Assembly: GCF_038630985.1 (NCBI RefSeq)
Contig: NZ_CP152049.1
Coordinates: forward strand, 5,414,501 to 5,478,500
DNA: 64,000 bases
Direction: 5' to 3'
Source of the DNA: Paenibacillus sp. FSL H8-0548
GTDB taxonomy: Bacteria; Bacillota; Bacilli; Paenibacillales; Paenibacillaceae
How positions within the stretch are numbered: position 1 is the stretch's first letter; each line of letters opens with the position of its first letter. Under the pieces are notes generated by a model, which did no database searches, was not told where the DNA came from, and worked only from the letters and a program-made list of their open reading frames with translations. This document shows positions 44,463 through 55,630 of this stretch, piece after piece. The translations under genes were made by a program, and so were the position numbers.

Positions 44463-45458
44463 ATGTCGACACAAGGACAAGCATTTCAGCAATTATTCTA
44501 TGATGAGCAAGCAGTTTGGCTGCAATGGGGCGCTTATGAAGCAGCAGTGCTTCCAGGAATTGGAGCCAACCTTATCGCATTCCGTGATAAAGAAAACCAA
44601 TATACATTTCTAAGAGAACCCTCTGCTGAAGAAATGAATGATTTTAGAGCAAATCCTGGTATTCACGGCATTCCTGTTCTATTCCCGCCTAACCGCTATG
44701 AGGACGGCACCTTTACTTGGAATGGCAGAACCTATAACTTCCCTGTAAACGAAGCCAAAACCGGCAATCACTTGCACGGCTTCTTCCATACGGCAGCATG
44801 GAGCGTTGAGGATTTCGGTACAACTAAGACAGAGAGCTATGTGTCCCTCAAAATCTCAATCAATGAGACTCACCCCATCTATACCTATCTGCCGCATCGC
44901 TTCACGATTAAGCTTCGTTATAGCTTAAATGATTCTGGATTGCTGCAGCAAGTATCCGTACATAATGAAGGTACAGATGCAATGCCTTGTATGCTCGCTT
45001 TCCACACAGCTATCAATGCTCCATTTGCACCAAACAGCACAGTCGAGGACTATCGCTTCACGCTAACCACTGGAAAGCGCTGGGAGCTTAATGAGCGTAT
45101 GCTGCCAACAGGCAATTATCAGCCGCTAAGCGCGGATGAAGAGGCGATGAAGACGACAGGTATCTCGCCAATCTGGCAAGCGATGGATAACCACTATACA
45201 TCTGAGCCGCAAAATGGCCGCAACGCTATGGTGCTGACTGACACTCGCAACAACGTATCATTAGTATACGACGTAGGCACGGCCTACAAGCAGTGGATGA
45301 TTTGGAATAACAATGCAACGGCCGGCTTCTTCTGTCCTGAGCCTCAGCTAAATCTTGTCAACGCACCAAATGTTAAGCTGCCAGCTGATCAAATCGGACT
45401 TGTCTCCCTTGAGCCAGGCGGCATATGGGAAGAAACCAGCCGCTTGTATGTAAGATAA
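44463..45458 (+). CDS. Aldose 1-epimerase family protein
   Basis: 331 residues. Interconverts alpha and beta anomers of sugars. Galactose-mutarotase-like beta-sandwich: GAYEAAVLPGIGANLIAFRD near the N-terminus, GIPVLFPPNRYEDGTFTWNGRTY (substrate loop), then GNHLHGFFH with a catalytic His pair and FHTAINAPF with another conserved His. AGGAGG precedes the ATG. Flanked by terminators on both sides, so it is transcribed alone. Fits the sugar-catabolic genes around it (lactonase, lacZ), but the preferred sugar is unknown. Confidence 0.88.
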   Translation: MSTQGQAFQQLFYDEQAVWLQWGAYEAAVLPGIGANLIAFRDKENQYTFLREPSAEEMNDFRANPGIHGIPVLFPPNRYEDGTFTWNGRTYNFPVNEAKTGNHLHGFFHTAAWSVEDFGTTKTESYVSLKISINETHPIYTYLPHRFTIKLRYSLNDSGLLQQVSVHNEGTDAMPCMLAFHTAINAPFAPNSTVEDYRFTLTTGKRWELNERMLPTGNYQPLSADEEAMKTTGISPIWQAMDNHYTSEPQNGRNAMVLTDTRNNVSLVYDVGTAYKQWMIWNNNATAGFFCPEPQLNLVNAPNVKLPADQIGLVSLEPGGIWEETSRLYVR

Positions 45459-45463
45459 TAATT

Positions 45464-45502
45464 AAAGAAGGAATAACGGCAGGATGCTGTTATTCCTTCT
45501 TT
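45464..45502. terminator. Rho-independent terminator of the aldose epimerase gene
   Basis: AAAGAAGGAATAAC (45464-45477) pairs perfectly with GTTATTCCTTCTTT (45489-45502). Confidence 0.92.
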
Positions 45503-45533
45503 TATATCAGGTAAGCACCAATAAGGAGCTGGA

Positions 45534-45962
45534 GTGACAACAATGGAATTGTACATATCTCATGAGCCGAATAAAACTGACAAAGAGTATGTCATAAACA
45601 AGATGATTGAATTTAACTTGCAGCATTTCCCAGATGACTTAAAGGGCCGTTACCAAGTCGTAAATCTGTTTTTAAAAGATACTAATGGGGAAATCTATGG
45701 TGGGCTTGTTGGGGAGATATGTTGGAACTGGATGGAGGTGCACTATCTTTTTGTTGAATTAGATCAGCGGAAACTAGGTTATGGAAAAGCAATATTAGCA
45801 GAAGCTGAAAAATTAGCGAAAGAAAAAAAATGCGATTTCATAAAACTGGATACACTAAGCTTTCAAGCATTGGACTTTTATAAAAAACAAGGTTATGAGG
45901 TGTTTGGAACTCTTCAAAATGCGGGTGGACATTCACATTATTATCTGAAAAAGGACATATAG
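45534..45962 (+). CDS. GNAT-family N-acetyltransferase
   Basis: 142 residues. Acetyl-CoA binding motif A is RKLGYGKAILAEAEKLAKEK (the R/Q-x-x-G-x-G/A loop), preceded by the strand MEVHYLFVELD and followed by FIKLDTLSFQALDFYKKQGYEVFG, the usual C-terminal motif B. The ending GGHSHYYLKKDI is like aminoglycoside- or small-amine acetyltransferases of this size, but the substrate cannot be told. Start is GTG 45534 (AAGGAGC five bases upstream) or ATG 45543 (GGAG eight bases upstream). The gene is AT-richer than its neighbours. Confidence 0.85.
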   Translation: MTTMELYISHEPNKTDKEYVINKMIEFNLQHFPDDLKGRYQVVNLFLKDTNGEIYGGLVGEICWNWMEVHYLFVELDQRKLGYGKAILAEAEKLAKEKKCDFIKLDTLSFQALDFYKKQGYEVFGTLQNAGGHSHYYLKKDI

Positions 45963-46051
45963 CAATTAAAGCCTTCTAATTTCACCGCAAAACAAGATTT
46001 TCCCGCGAAAATATAACTTTACCAATACAAGCATCAAAGACAAGAGTGACT

Positions 46052-46104
46052 ATTGTCGAGAAAGGCTGTAAAATGTAAGCATCACCCCCCTCGTATGTCG
46101 AAAA
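46052..46104 (+). promoter_or_regulatory. Two Spo0A-like boxes before the coiled-coil/AIM24 operon
   Basis: TATGTCGAAAA (46094-46104) holds the core TGTCGAA; ATTGTCGAGAA (46052-46062) holds TGTCGAG. They lie 15-67 bases before the start codon. Confidence 0.35.
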
Positions 46105-46118
46105 ACTGAAGGGAGACT

Positions 46119-46619
46119 ATGATGCGACAGCCTATTTGGAAAACATTCGTTCTAGTATGCTTCTTAGCATTTGTTCTCATATCGATACCTCAACCTACCG
46201 CATATGCCGGCTTTTTTGACCGAATCAAGGACATTTACAATACACCAGAGAAAATAAGCGAGCTGGAAGAGCAATATATTAAAGCCAAGGAAGCTTTGGC
46301 AGATCAAATGGAAGCATCTCGTCAGCAATCAGAGGAGGCAGCCAAGGCAGCCGCCGAATATGCACGTCAGCAGCAAGAGCTGTTTGAGCAGAATGAGCAG
46401 TTCCGTCAGCAAAATGAGCAGCTTATTGCTCAGAATGCCAGCATGCAGGCGGAGATGGAGCAAATGAAGCAGGATCGTCAATCCTTCATCAGTAAGCTAA
46501 TCAACACGGTCATTATTATCGTAGTCGTATTCCTTGCTTATATCCTATCGATACGCATTTGGCGGTATGCGGTATGGCGCAAGCAAAGAAGCTCAGGCGG
46601 AAGAGGGATTAGCGGATGA
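46119..46619 (+). CDS. Coiled-coil membrane protein of unknown function
   Basis: 166 residues. An N-terminal hydrophobic segment ends AYAGFF and may be a cleaved signal peptide. Residues ~40-125 are a long heptad-rich, Gln/Glu/Ala-rich coiled coil (ISELEEQYIKAKEALADQM, RQQQELFEQNEQFRQQNEQ). A membrane helix follows (about 128-148; INTVIIIVVVFLAYILSI) with a short basic tail. So the coiled coil should lie outside or across the membrane with one C-terminal anchor. GGGAG precedes ATGATG; either Met may be used. Its stop overlaps the AIM24 gene start (ATGA), so the two are translationally coupled and likely work together. Confidence 0.7.
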   Translation: MMRQPIWKTFVLVCFLAFVLISIPQPTAYAGFFDRIKDIYNTPEKISELEEQYIKAKEALADQMEASRQQSEEAAKAAAEYARQQQELFEQNEQFRQQNEQLIAQNASMQAEMEQMKQDRQSFISKLINTVIIIVVVFLAYILSIRIWRYAVWRKQRSSGGRGISG

Positions 46620-47305
46620 ATATAGATATCCCCGCCAAGATCGGCCATGTGCATGTCCACCTTGAGATAGCGGACAAGCTTCATGTCCTGCATCCAAAAT
46701 CAATCATTGCTTATCAAGGCGATCCCAAGCATCGCGAGGACCGCTTCATGGATTTTGCCGGCATGTACCGCAAGAAGCGCTGGATTCGTTCCGTGCTCTC
46801 CGGTCCATCTGAATTTATTCTAGGCTTGCCTGCTGGCTGCTCGCTTGAAACGGTTCGAATAGAGGAGAAAAGCGATTTGCTGTTCGACTTTCGGCATGTC
46901 ATCTTTTTCTCGGACGGCATGAAGCTGAAATCCGTTATTCAGAAGCTTAAAAACGCGTGGATTACGAAGGAATTTGTGCGCATGCGCTTCTCAGGTCCAG
47001 GGATGCTCGGCATTATTACAGCAGGAGACGTTAAATCCATTCAGCTTCAGCCCGATCGTCCTCTATATGTGGAGACTGGGGCGCTCGTAGCTTACCCTGA
47101 GCATGCCTCGATTCAGCTGTCCGTCTACGGCAACAAGCTTGCCAGTCAGCATATGAATGTGCAGTGGGAAATTAGAGGGACAGGCCCTGTGCTCATTCAG
47201 ACAGGCTCACGCGATGCGGAGCTGGAGGAGCAGCTGCAAAACGGCGGTTTTATCAAAAGAATTCTTCGCGAGGTGCTGCCATTCGGCGGCATTTACATTA
47301 AATAA
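46616..47305 (+). CDS. AIM24-family protein
   Basis: 229 residues with the AIM24 beta-sandwich pattern: ADKLHVLHPKSIIAYQGD, RMRFSGPGMLGIITAGDVKSIQL, PLYVETGALVAYPEHASIQLS, and the ending GTGPVLIQTGSRD. The family was named from a yeast mitochondrial protein; bacterial members have no settled function. No signal peptide, so it is cytosolic and could meet the basic cytoplasmic tail of the coiled-coil membrane protein encoded just upstream (4-base ATGA overlap). A strong terminator ends this two-gene operon. Confidence 0.78.
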   Translation: MNIDIPAKIGHVHVHLEIADKLHVLHPKSIIAYQGDPKHREDRFMDFAGMYRKKRWIRSVLSGPSEFILGLPAGCSLETVRIEEKSDLLFDFRHVIFFSDGMKLKSVIQKLKNAWITKEFVRMRFSGPGMLGIITAGDVKSIQLQPDRPLYVETGALVAYPEHASIQLSVYGNKLASQHMNVQWEIRGTGPVLIQTGSRDAELEEQLQNGGFIKRILREVLPFGGIYIK

Positions 47306-47353
47306 AGAGAGACTGGAAGTCCGTCGACAGACGGAAACCAGCCTCTCTTTTTT
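47304..47353 (+). terminator. Rho-independent terminator after the AIM24 gene
   Basis: AAAGAGAG-CTGG-CCGTC pairs in order with GACGG-CCAG-CTCTCTTT, followed by a T-run. Confidence 0.9.
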
Positions 47354-47450
47354 AAATATAGAGAAAGTATATCATTTCGCCATACTATCTCTATATTTCT
47401 CCGGAATGAAACGCGCAGCGCCGCCAAGGACGGCGACAGCCGTTTCACCT
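47353..47450 (-). repeat. Single copy of the 100-bp two-hairpin repeat, inverted
   Basis: Read on the minus strand, it matches the 26896 family over its full length (AAGGTGAAACGGCTGTCGCC ... AAATATAG). It fills the gap between the AIM24 terminator and the lacZ stop codon, three bases from the latter. Confidence 0.9.
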
Positions 47451-47453
47451 TGA

Positions 47454-50573
<3,120 letters not shown>

Positions 50574-50829
50574 TCATTATGATTAAATTAAATGATATTC
50601 ACATTATAAGCCATTACCATTCCTTATTTAATAATACAATTTTCATATCTTATATAAAAATATGAACATATTCATAACAAAAAGCTACGCCAGCCTTGTT
50701 TTGCAGCCTTTTTTCGCAGCAGCTGCTTGCAGCATACACAGATGACCTCTCGCTGATTGTTGCAGGCCGCGTCATTCAGGCTGTCCTCCAGATGTTCAGT
50801 AACATCATACTCTAGTTCTTTCAGAAGAT

Positions 50830-51119
50830 GCTATCCTGCACTTTAGCAGGATGGAAGCTGGTTTTTCCGGCTCCCCCGTGTCTATGTTGCACCGCTGCAC
50901 TATAGAGTGCCTTCCAGGTGCATCTTAAGCCGAAATCCGTCTATTCTAATGCAAATGTGCAGGATAGCAGCGAAGGTCAATAGGCTCTGCCATATCTTCT
51001 TGATTAAAATAGATGGTTACTTGGTTAAGTGAGTTCAGTTGGAGAAGGAGTTTTGAGGGGCCTGCTTGGAGGTTTTTGCGAGTTTAACTAATAACTATCC
51101 TGCAGAGCTGCAGGATAGC
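50830..51119. repeat. Dispersed copy of the TGCAGGATAG hairpin repeat plus a free hairpin
   Basis: 50830-50965 matches the first ~135 bases of the 13309 units, from CTATCCTGCACTTTAGCAGG through the GTCTATGTTGCA palindrome to ATGTGCAGGATAGCAG. A separate perfect hairpin CTATCCTGCA-GAGC-TGCAGGATAG lies at about 51096-51119, between the repeat and the ABC exporter stop codon. The rest of the 50562-51144 gap shows no gene. Confidence 0.85.
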
Positions 51120-51144
51120 CGTAACCCGTGGTTCTTGTCATTCA

Positions 51145-52950
51145 TTAAAGCTGAAGCTGCTTCAAATTATAAAATTCACCCTTGCTCGCCATCAGCTCAT
51201 CGAATGTACCGACCTCAGTGATTCGTCCATGCTTCATCACTACGATGCGATCGGCATCACGAATCGTTGATAAGCGATGAGCGACGATAAACGTCGTTCG
51301 CTCCTTGATAAGCTCCTGCATCGCTTTTTGTACGTGGAACTCCGACTCATTATCAAGCGCTGAGGTCGCCTCGTCCAAAATAATAATTTTCGGCTCGCGG
51401 ACAAGCGCCCTGGCGATCGCGATGCGTTGACGCTGCCCGCCGGACAGCTTGCCGCCATGCTCGCCCACCATCGTATTCAAGCCATCAGGCAGCTGCTCGA
51501 TGAATTCGGACAGATTCGCCATCTCCACCACACGATTGATTTGCTCATCCGTAATCTCACGAAGACCGTAAGTAATATTGTCGCGTATCGTTCCCGAGAA
51601 CAAAATATTCGTCTGCGGCACAACCGCCAAATGCTTGCGATAGCTGCGCAGATCAACCTCCGCCAAATCGATGCCATCCATTCGCACCTTCCCGCCTGTT
51701 GGCTGCAGGAAACCAATAACTAGATTAAGCACCGTAGATTTTCCCGCTCCGGATGCGCCGACAAAAGCAATGCATTCGCCAGCCTTCACAGTTAGCGTAA
51801 CATCCTCAAGCACATGATGCTCGCTCCCAGGATAAGAAAGCTCAACACCCTCAAAAGTAAATTCGCCGCGAACCTCATCAACCTTTCTCTTCCCGCTATT
51901 ATTTTCTATGTCGGTTGATACCAATATTTCTTTAATCGAATGAATCGATTCGATTCCCTTTGCTATTTGCGGATAAATGTTAATGAGACCGGTAACCGAT
52001 GCTAGAATCATCGCGAAGAAGCCTTGGTACATAACGACATCGCCGACCTGAATTTCTCCGTTATAAGCAAGATACGCTGTAAAGATCAAGCAAAGCACCT
52101 GAAAGATTTGAAACGTCACCCAGTTCGTAGAGCCAAAATATGCTTCTACCAAATCAAGCCGATAGCCTTTGCCTTGAATATTGCGCAGCGTGGAGTCTAT
52201 GCGGGCAATCTCCACCTTCTCCAACCCATGCGCTCTCGTTATCGGAATCATCTCGACCATTTCCGACACACGTGAGGACATCTGCTCAATCTCCTTGCGG
52301 AATTCCTTGTTTGACTTCCGTATTTTGCGGCGGAATATCGTCACAATCGTAATCGACATCGGAATGGTCAGTACAAAGAACAACGAAACGACTAGACTAC
52401 TGTTCAGTGTAATAATAAACGAAACCAAAATGTTTACGACTGCCGGTGCAAGAGCGATCATGAACTGCTTCGACATCATCTCCACTGCTTCAACGTCGCG
52501 CAGCACCTTCGACTGAAGCTTGCCCGCAGGCAGCTCACGATGCTGGTTAATAGACAACTGCTGAAGCTTCCTTACAAGCGCGCTCCTTAGTCCCGCTTCA
52601 ACGTATCTTACCGCACGGCTGAGAAAGGATATGTACGCGGCATGCGTCGGTATATTTTGCAGGATGACGATCAGAATAATGAAAAAATTAATCCATATGC
52701 CGTTGATCGAATGCTCAGCAGGATTCGTCGCGATATTAATAATATTCGCCGTGACGATAGGCAGCACATAGATCGGAGCACTCTTAATCAACAAAAATAA
52801 TAATGAAATGAACAGGTTGGCAAAATTGCCTTTATACAGAGACAACAAAAACTTGAGCGGTCCTGCGTTTTCCTCTAATGCTGCATTTTCAAACGTGCTG
52901 GCGAGACCTTTTCCCACTCCGCTTCGTGCTCTCAGTGCTTTTTCTGTCAT
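51145..52950 (-). CDS. ABC transporter, fused membrane and ATP-binding domains
   Basis: 601 residues from the ATG at 52950 (GGAGAAGG upstream), the better of two nearby ATGs. N-terminal six-helix ABC exporter domain (about 40-320), then the nucleotide-binding domain with Walker A GASGAGKSTVL, signature LSGGQRQRIAIARAL, Walker B KIIILDEATSALD and switch His in IVAHRLSTI. Half-transporter of the MsbA/multidrug type; works as a dimer. It follows the YesN-type response regulator by ~30 bases and so belongs to the end of the importer operon or to a sub-operon with the regulator. Substrate unknown. Confidence 0.9.
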   Translation of the reverse strand: MTEKALRARSGVGKGLASTFENAALEENAGPLKFLLSLYKGNFANLFISLLFLLIKSAPIYVLPIVTANIINIATNPAEHSINGIWINFFIILIVILQNIPTHAAYISFLSRAVRYVEAGLRSALVRKLQQLSINQHRELPAGKLQSKVLRDVEAVEMMSKQFMIALAPAVVNILVSFIITLNSSLVVSLFFVLTIPMSITIVTIFRRKIRKSNKEFRKEIEQMSSRVSEMVEMIPITRAHGLEKVEIARIDSTLRNIQGKGYRLDLVEAYFGSTNWVTFQIFQVLCLIFTAYLAYNGEIQVGDVVMYQGFFAMILASVTGLINIYPQIAKGIESIHSIKEILVSTDIENNSGKRKVDEVRGEFTFEGVELSYPGSEHHVLEDVTLTVKAGECIAFVGASGAGKSTVLNLVIGFLQPTGGKVRMDGIDLAEVDLRSYRKHLAVVPQTNILFSGTIRDNITYGLREITDEQINRVVEMANLSEFIEQLPDGLNTMVGEHGGKLSGGQRQRIAIARALVREPKIIILDEATSALDNESEFHVQKAMQELIKERTTFIVAHRLSTIRDADRIVVMKHGRITEVGTFDELMASKGEFYNLKQLQL

Positions 52951-52979
52951 TGCCTTCTCCATCCCTCTGCCTGCTGTAA

Positions 52980-53741
52980 CTAACGATGCTTCCCCTTGTA
53001 ATCCTTGGGCGTTTCTCCGACTATTTTCTTGAACAGCTTATTAAAATAAACCGGATCGCTATACCCGACGAGCTGTGAAATTTCATAGTTTTTCAAATTT
53101 GGATGATCGGTTAAAAACTGCTTTGCCTTCTCGATACGAATATCGATCAAATAGTCGGTTAGCGTCATGCCTGTTTCCTGCTTAAAAAGTCGGCTCAAAT
53201 AATTGGCGCTCATACCGACCGTTTCCGAGATTCGCTCCATTTCAAAATTTTTACCGTATTCCTCCTCCAAAATCACTTTCATTTGCTCGATAACATGATG
53301 CTCCTTTTCTTTCGACAACGGCTCCGCCGCCTTAACAGCAGTCTCACCCTTATAATCCGACGCCAGATCGCTTCGCTCCTGCTTAATTTTGATCAGTTGC
53401 TCATACAAATTGGCCTTGTCGACTGGCTTCAGCAAGTAATCTCGCACACCGTATCGCAAAGCCTTCCGCGCATATTCAAAATCACTAAAGCCGCTGAGCA
53501 CAATCGTTGCGATCCGCTTGCCGCGCAAATGCTCAATGAGCTTCAATCCGTCCATCATGGGCATTTTTATATCGGTAATAAGCACATCCAGCTCGCCATC
53601 TCCCAGCTTCGAGATATGCGTCCAAGCGTCCATACCATTACTATACGAGCCAATCACCTTAAGATCCAGATCCATTTTAGTTAATATTTTCTCAAGACCT
53701 AGCCGTATAAACTCTTCATCATCAGCGATAATTATATTCAT
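52980..53741 (-). CDS. YesN-type response regulator (receiver + AraC helix-turn-helix)
   Basis: 253 residues from the ATG at 53741 (GAGGGG eight bases upstream). Receiver domain MNIIIADDEEFIRLGLEKIL with acidic pocket, phosphoacceptor Asp in VLITDIKMPMMDGL, conserved Thr/Ser region ATIVLSGFSDFEYARKAL and Lys in DYLLKPVDK. The C-terminal AraC domain ends YSDPVYFNKLFKKIVGETPKDYK. YesN regulators normally pair with a YesM histidine kinase next door and control sugar importers; here no kinase gene is in the window, though the sugar ABC importer lies directly upstream. The shared motif CCATTTTAGCGC before this gene and before the binding-protein gene may be its site. Confidence 0.9.
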   Translation of the reverse strand: MNIIIADDEEFIRLGLEKILTKMDLDLKVIGSYSNGMDAWTHISKLGDGELDVLITDIKMPMMDGLKLIEHLRGKRIATIVLSGFSDFEYARKALRYGVRDYLLKPVDKANLYEQLIKIKQERSDLASDYKGETAVKAAEPLSKEKEHHVIEQMKVILEEEYGKNFEMERISETVGMSANYLSRLFKQETGMTLTDYLIDIRIEKAKQFLTDHPNLKNYEISQLVGYSDPVYFNKLFKKIVGETPKDYKGKHR

Positions 53742-53777
53742 TCCTGCTCGCCCCTCTCGCATGTCCCACTCCTAGTT

Positions 53778-53790
53778 TGCGCTAAAATGG
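53778..53790 (-). promoter_or_regulatory. Possible regulator site CCATTTTAGCGC before the response regulator gene
   Basis: The 12-base CCATTTTAGCGC occurs here, ~37 bases before the regulator start, and again at 57009-57020 before the binding-protein gene. That a shared regulator binds both is inference. Confidence 0.3.
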
Positions 53791-53820
53791 GTGCCTCTGC
53801 AACGGAAACAGAGCGGGCGG

Positions 53821-54651
53821 TTATTTAACCGCACCGCTCGTCACACCCGCGAATATATATTTTTGCAGGAATAAATAAAGAATAGCCGTTGGAATCATTA
53901 TGATAAGAATCGCTGAGGATATCATTTGCCAATCGCCACTGTTAACTCCGAAGAAGCGCATAAGCGATGTAGAAACTACGACATGCTCTGCTCTAGGCAA
54001 ATACAGCAGCGGGATAAACATATCATTATAAATGCTGATCGTCTTCAAAATAACGATTGTAGCTGTTGCTGGCCCAAGCAGCGGGAAAATGATGGAGCGG
54101 AAAATCCGGATGAGTGAGGCTCCCTCCATCATTGCACTTTCATCCAGCTCATAAGGAATGTTGCGAATAAATTGTAGGTAAATGTAGATTTGCAATATGT
54201 CCGCGCCTACATAGATGAGTACAGGACCCATCAAATTGTTTGTCAGACCAAGGGTTTGAATCGTTTTGTAGTTAACAACCTGAGTCGTTATAGCCGGAAT
54301 GATCGTCGCGAAGAGAAATAAGCCGACAATCGGTCCTTTGAATTTAAAGCTAAAGCGGCCAACTGCATAACAAAACGCAGACCCGATCAAAATGTTCAAA
54401 ATAAGCGTAACCGCAATAATAAACAAGGTGTTGCCAAAGGCGTTGGTCATGTCGGCTTGCTTGAACGCCTGCACGAAGTTTTTAAAGTAGAGAAAGCTAT
54501 CGGGCATTGCAATCGTCGATTTTGTATGAAATTCATCCTTCGTTTTGAACGCGTTGACGACGATAATATACGGCGGGAACAATATTGCAAAACCAGCCAA
54601 TACGAGACTTAAATATTTGATTGCATCCCAAAGTCTATTTGCTTTATTCAC
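53821..54651 (-). CDS. Carbohydrate ABC transporter permease (MalG/AraQ type)
   Basis: 276 residues, six membrane helices. The EAA loop that contacts the ATPase is visible as ELDESAMMEGASLIRIFRSIIFPLLGPA. N-terminal LVLAGFAILFPPYIIVVNAFKTKDEF is the usual start of MalG-type subunits. Ends TSGAVK, a tail shared by the family. It starts two bases after the end of the other permease gene, so the two are coupled. No ATPase gene is nearby; such CUT1 importers commonly borrow a shared MsmX-type ATPase encoded elsewhere. Confidence 0.92.
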   Translation of the reverse strand: MNKANRLWDAIKYLSLVLAGFAILFPPYIIVVNAFKTKDEFHTKSTIAMPDSFLYFKNFVQAFKQADMTNAFGNTLFIIAVTLILNILIGSAFCYAVGRFSFKFKGPIVGLFLFATIIPAITTQVVNYKTIQTLGLTNNLMGPVLIYVGADILQIYIYLQFIRNIPYELDESAMMEGASLIRIFRSIIFPLLGPATATIVILKTISIYNDMFIPLLYLPRAEHVVVSTSLMRFFGVNSGDWQMISSAILIIMIPTAILYLFLQKYIFAGVTSGAVK

Positions 54652-54653
54652 CC

Positions 54654-55544
54654 TTATTCCCCCTTCCTATTCAATAAGAAGCGTTGAATAGACAATACGA
54701 TAACCACAAAGAGTAACAAGACTACGCTCATCGCCGATGCCAACCCATAATTGTTAAACTGGAACGCCGTCTCGACAATTTTCATTACGAAGGTTTCGCT
54801 TGATCCGGCAGGTCCGCCTTTGGTAAGAATATACGGCAGATCAAATACCTCCAAAGCGCCGGTAACCGTAAGAAATAAATTAAGCTCGATAATTTTGTAA
54901 ATGTTCGGCAGTGTAATGCTGATAAACTTTTGCCAGCCGTTCGCCCCATCAATGGAGGCCGCTTCATAAATATCATTCGGGATTGATTGCAAAGCTGCCA
55001 AATAGATAACCATATTAAAGCCCATAAAACGCCAAAAGCCTATGGATGCGAGCGTGTAGTTAACGAACGAACCGCTGCCGAGCCAGCTTGTTTTGGATAG
55101 AGCATCAAAGCCGAGCTGTCCAAGCAAATAGTTCAAAGAACCATTAGTCGTATCGAACACGTACCCAAATAAGTATGCTACAGCAACACCATTAAGGATG
55201 TACGGTAAGAACAGCAGAAGTCTAAAAAAGTTTTTCCCTTTGAGCTTGCTGTTCAGCACAACCGCAAAATAAATCGCAGCTATATTTTGTACAATTCCGA
55301 CGGCGAAATAGGCAAAGTTATGTTTGAATACACCGAATATAGCTGGGTTTTCAAAAACCTCTTTATAGTTAGACCAGCCGATCCAAGCCTTATTAGGGCT
55401 TAAACCGTCCCAGCTTGTAAAGCTTAGGCGAATCAGCTCTAGCGCCGGATAATAAGCGAACGTCAGCAGCAAGAGCAGCGGCAATGCGACGAAGCCCACG
55501 ACTACGTAATTTTTTTGTGTTTTAAAAGGCAGCCTGCTGAACAT
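54654..55544 (-). CDS. Carbohydrate ABC transporter permease (MalF/UgpA type)
   Basis: 296 residues from the ATG at 55544; a longer frame to 55580 is possible, and the ribosome binding sites do not settle it. Six membrane helices, EAA loop IYEAASIDGANGWQKFISITLPNI. N-terminal VVGFVALPLLLLLTFAYYPALELIRLSFTSWDG is typical of MalF/UgpA subunits. With the MalG-type subunit and the binding protein it makes a CUT1-class sugar importer, here most likely for beta-mannooligosaccharides given the divergent GH113/epimerase/GH130 genes. Confidence 0.92.
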   Translation of the reverse strand: MFSRLPFKTQKNYVVVGFVALPLLLLLTFAYYPALELIRLSFTSWDGLSPNKAWIGWSNYKEVFENPAIFGVFKHNFAYFAVGIVQNIAAIYFAVVLNSKLKGKNFFRLLLFLPYILNGVAVAYLFGYVFDTTNGSLNYLLGQLGFDALSKTSWLGSGSFVNYTLASIGFWRFMGFNMVIYLAALQSIPNDIYEAASIDGANGWQKFISITLPNIYKIIELNLFLTVTGALEVFDLPYILTKGGPAGSSETFVMKIVETAFQFNNYGLASAMSVVLLLFVVIVLSIQRFLLNRKGE

Positions 55545-55630
55545 GAGACAACCCCATCCTTCCTGCATCTTTCTAATCAAAGATACAAGATGGATGATCG
55601 TTTAACCGACCATCCATCCTGTACGAGCCA

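Noticed and set aside
53762..53820. Small hairpin (CTCTG/CAGAG) between permease and response regulator
   Set aside because: Stem is only five bases and no T-run follows, so it is not called as a terminator.
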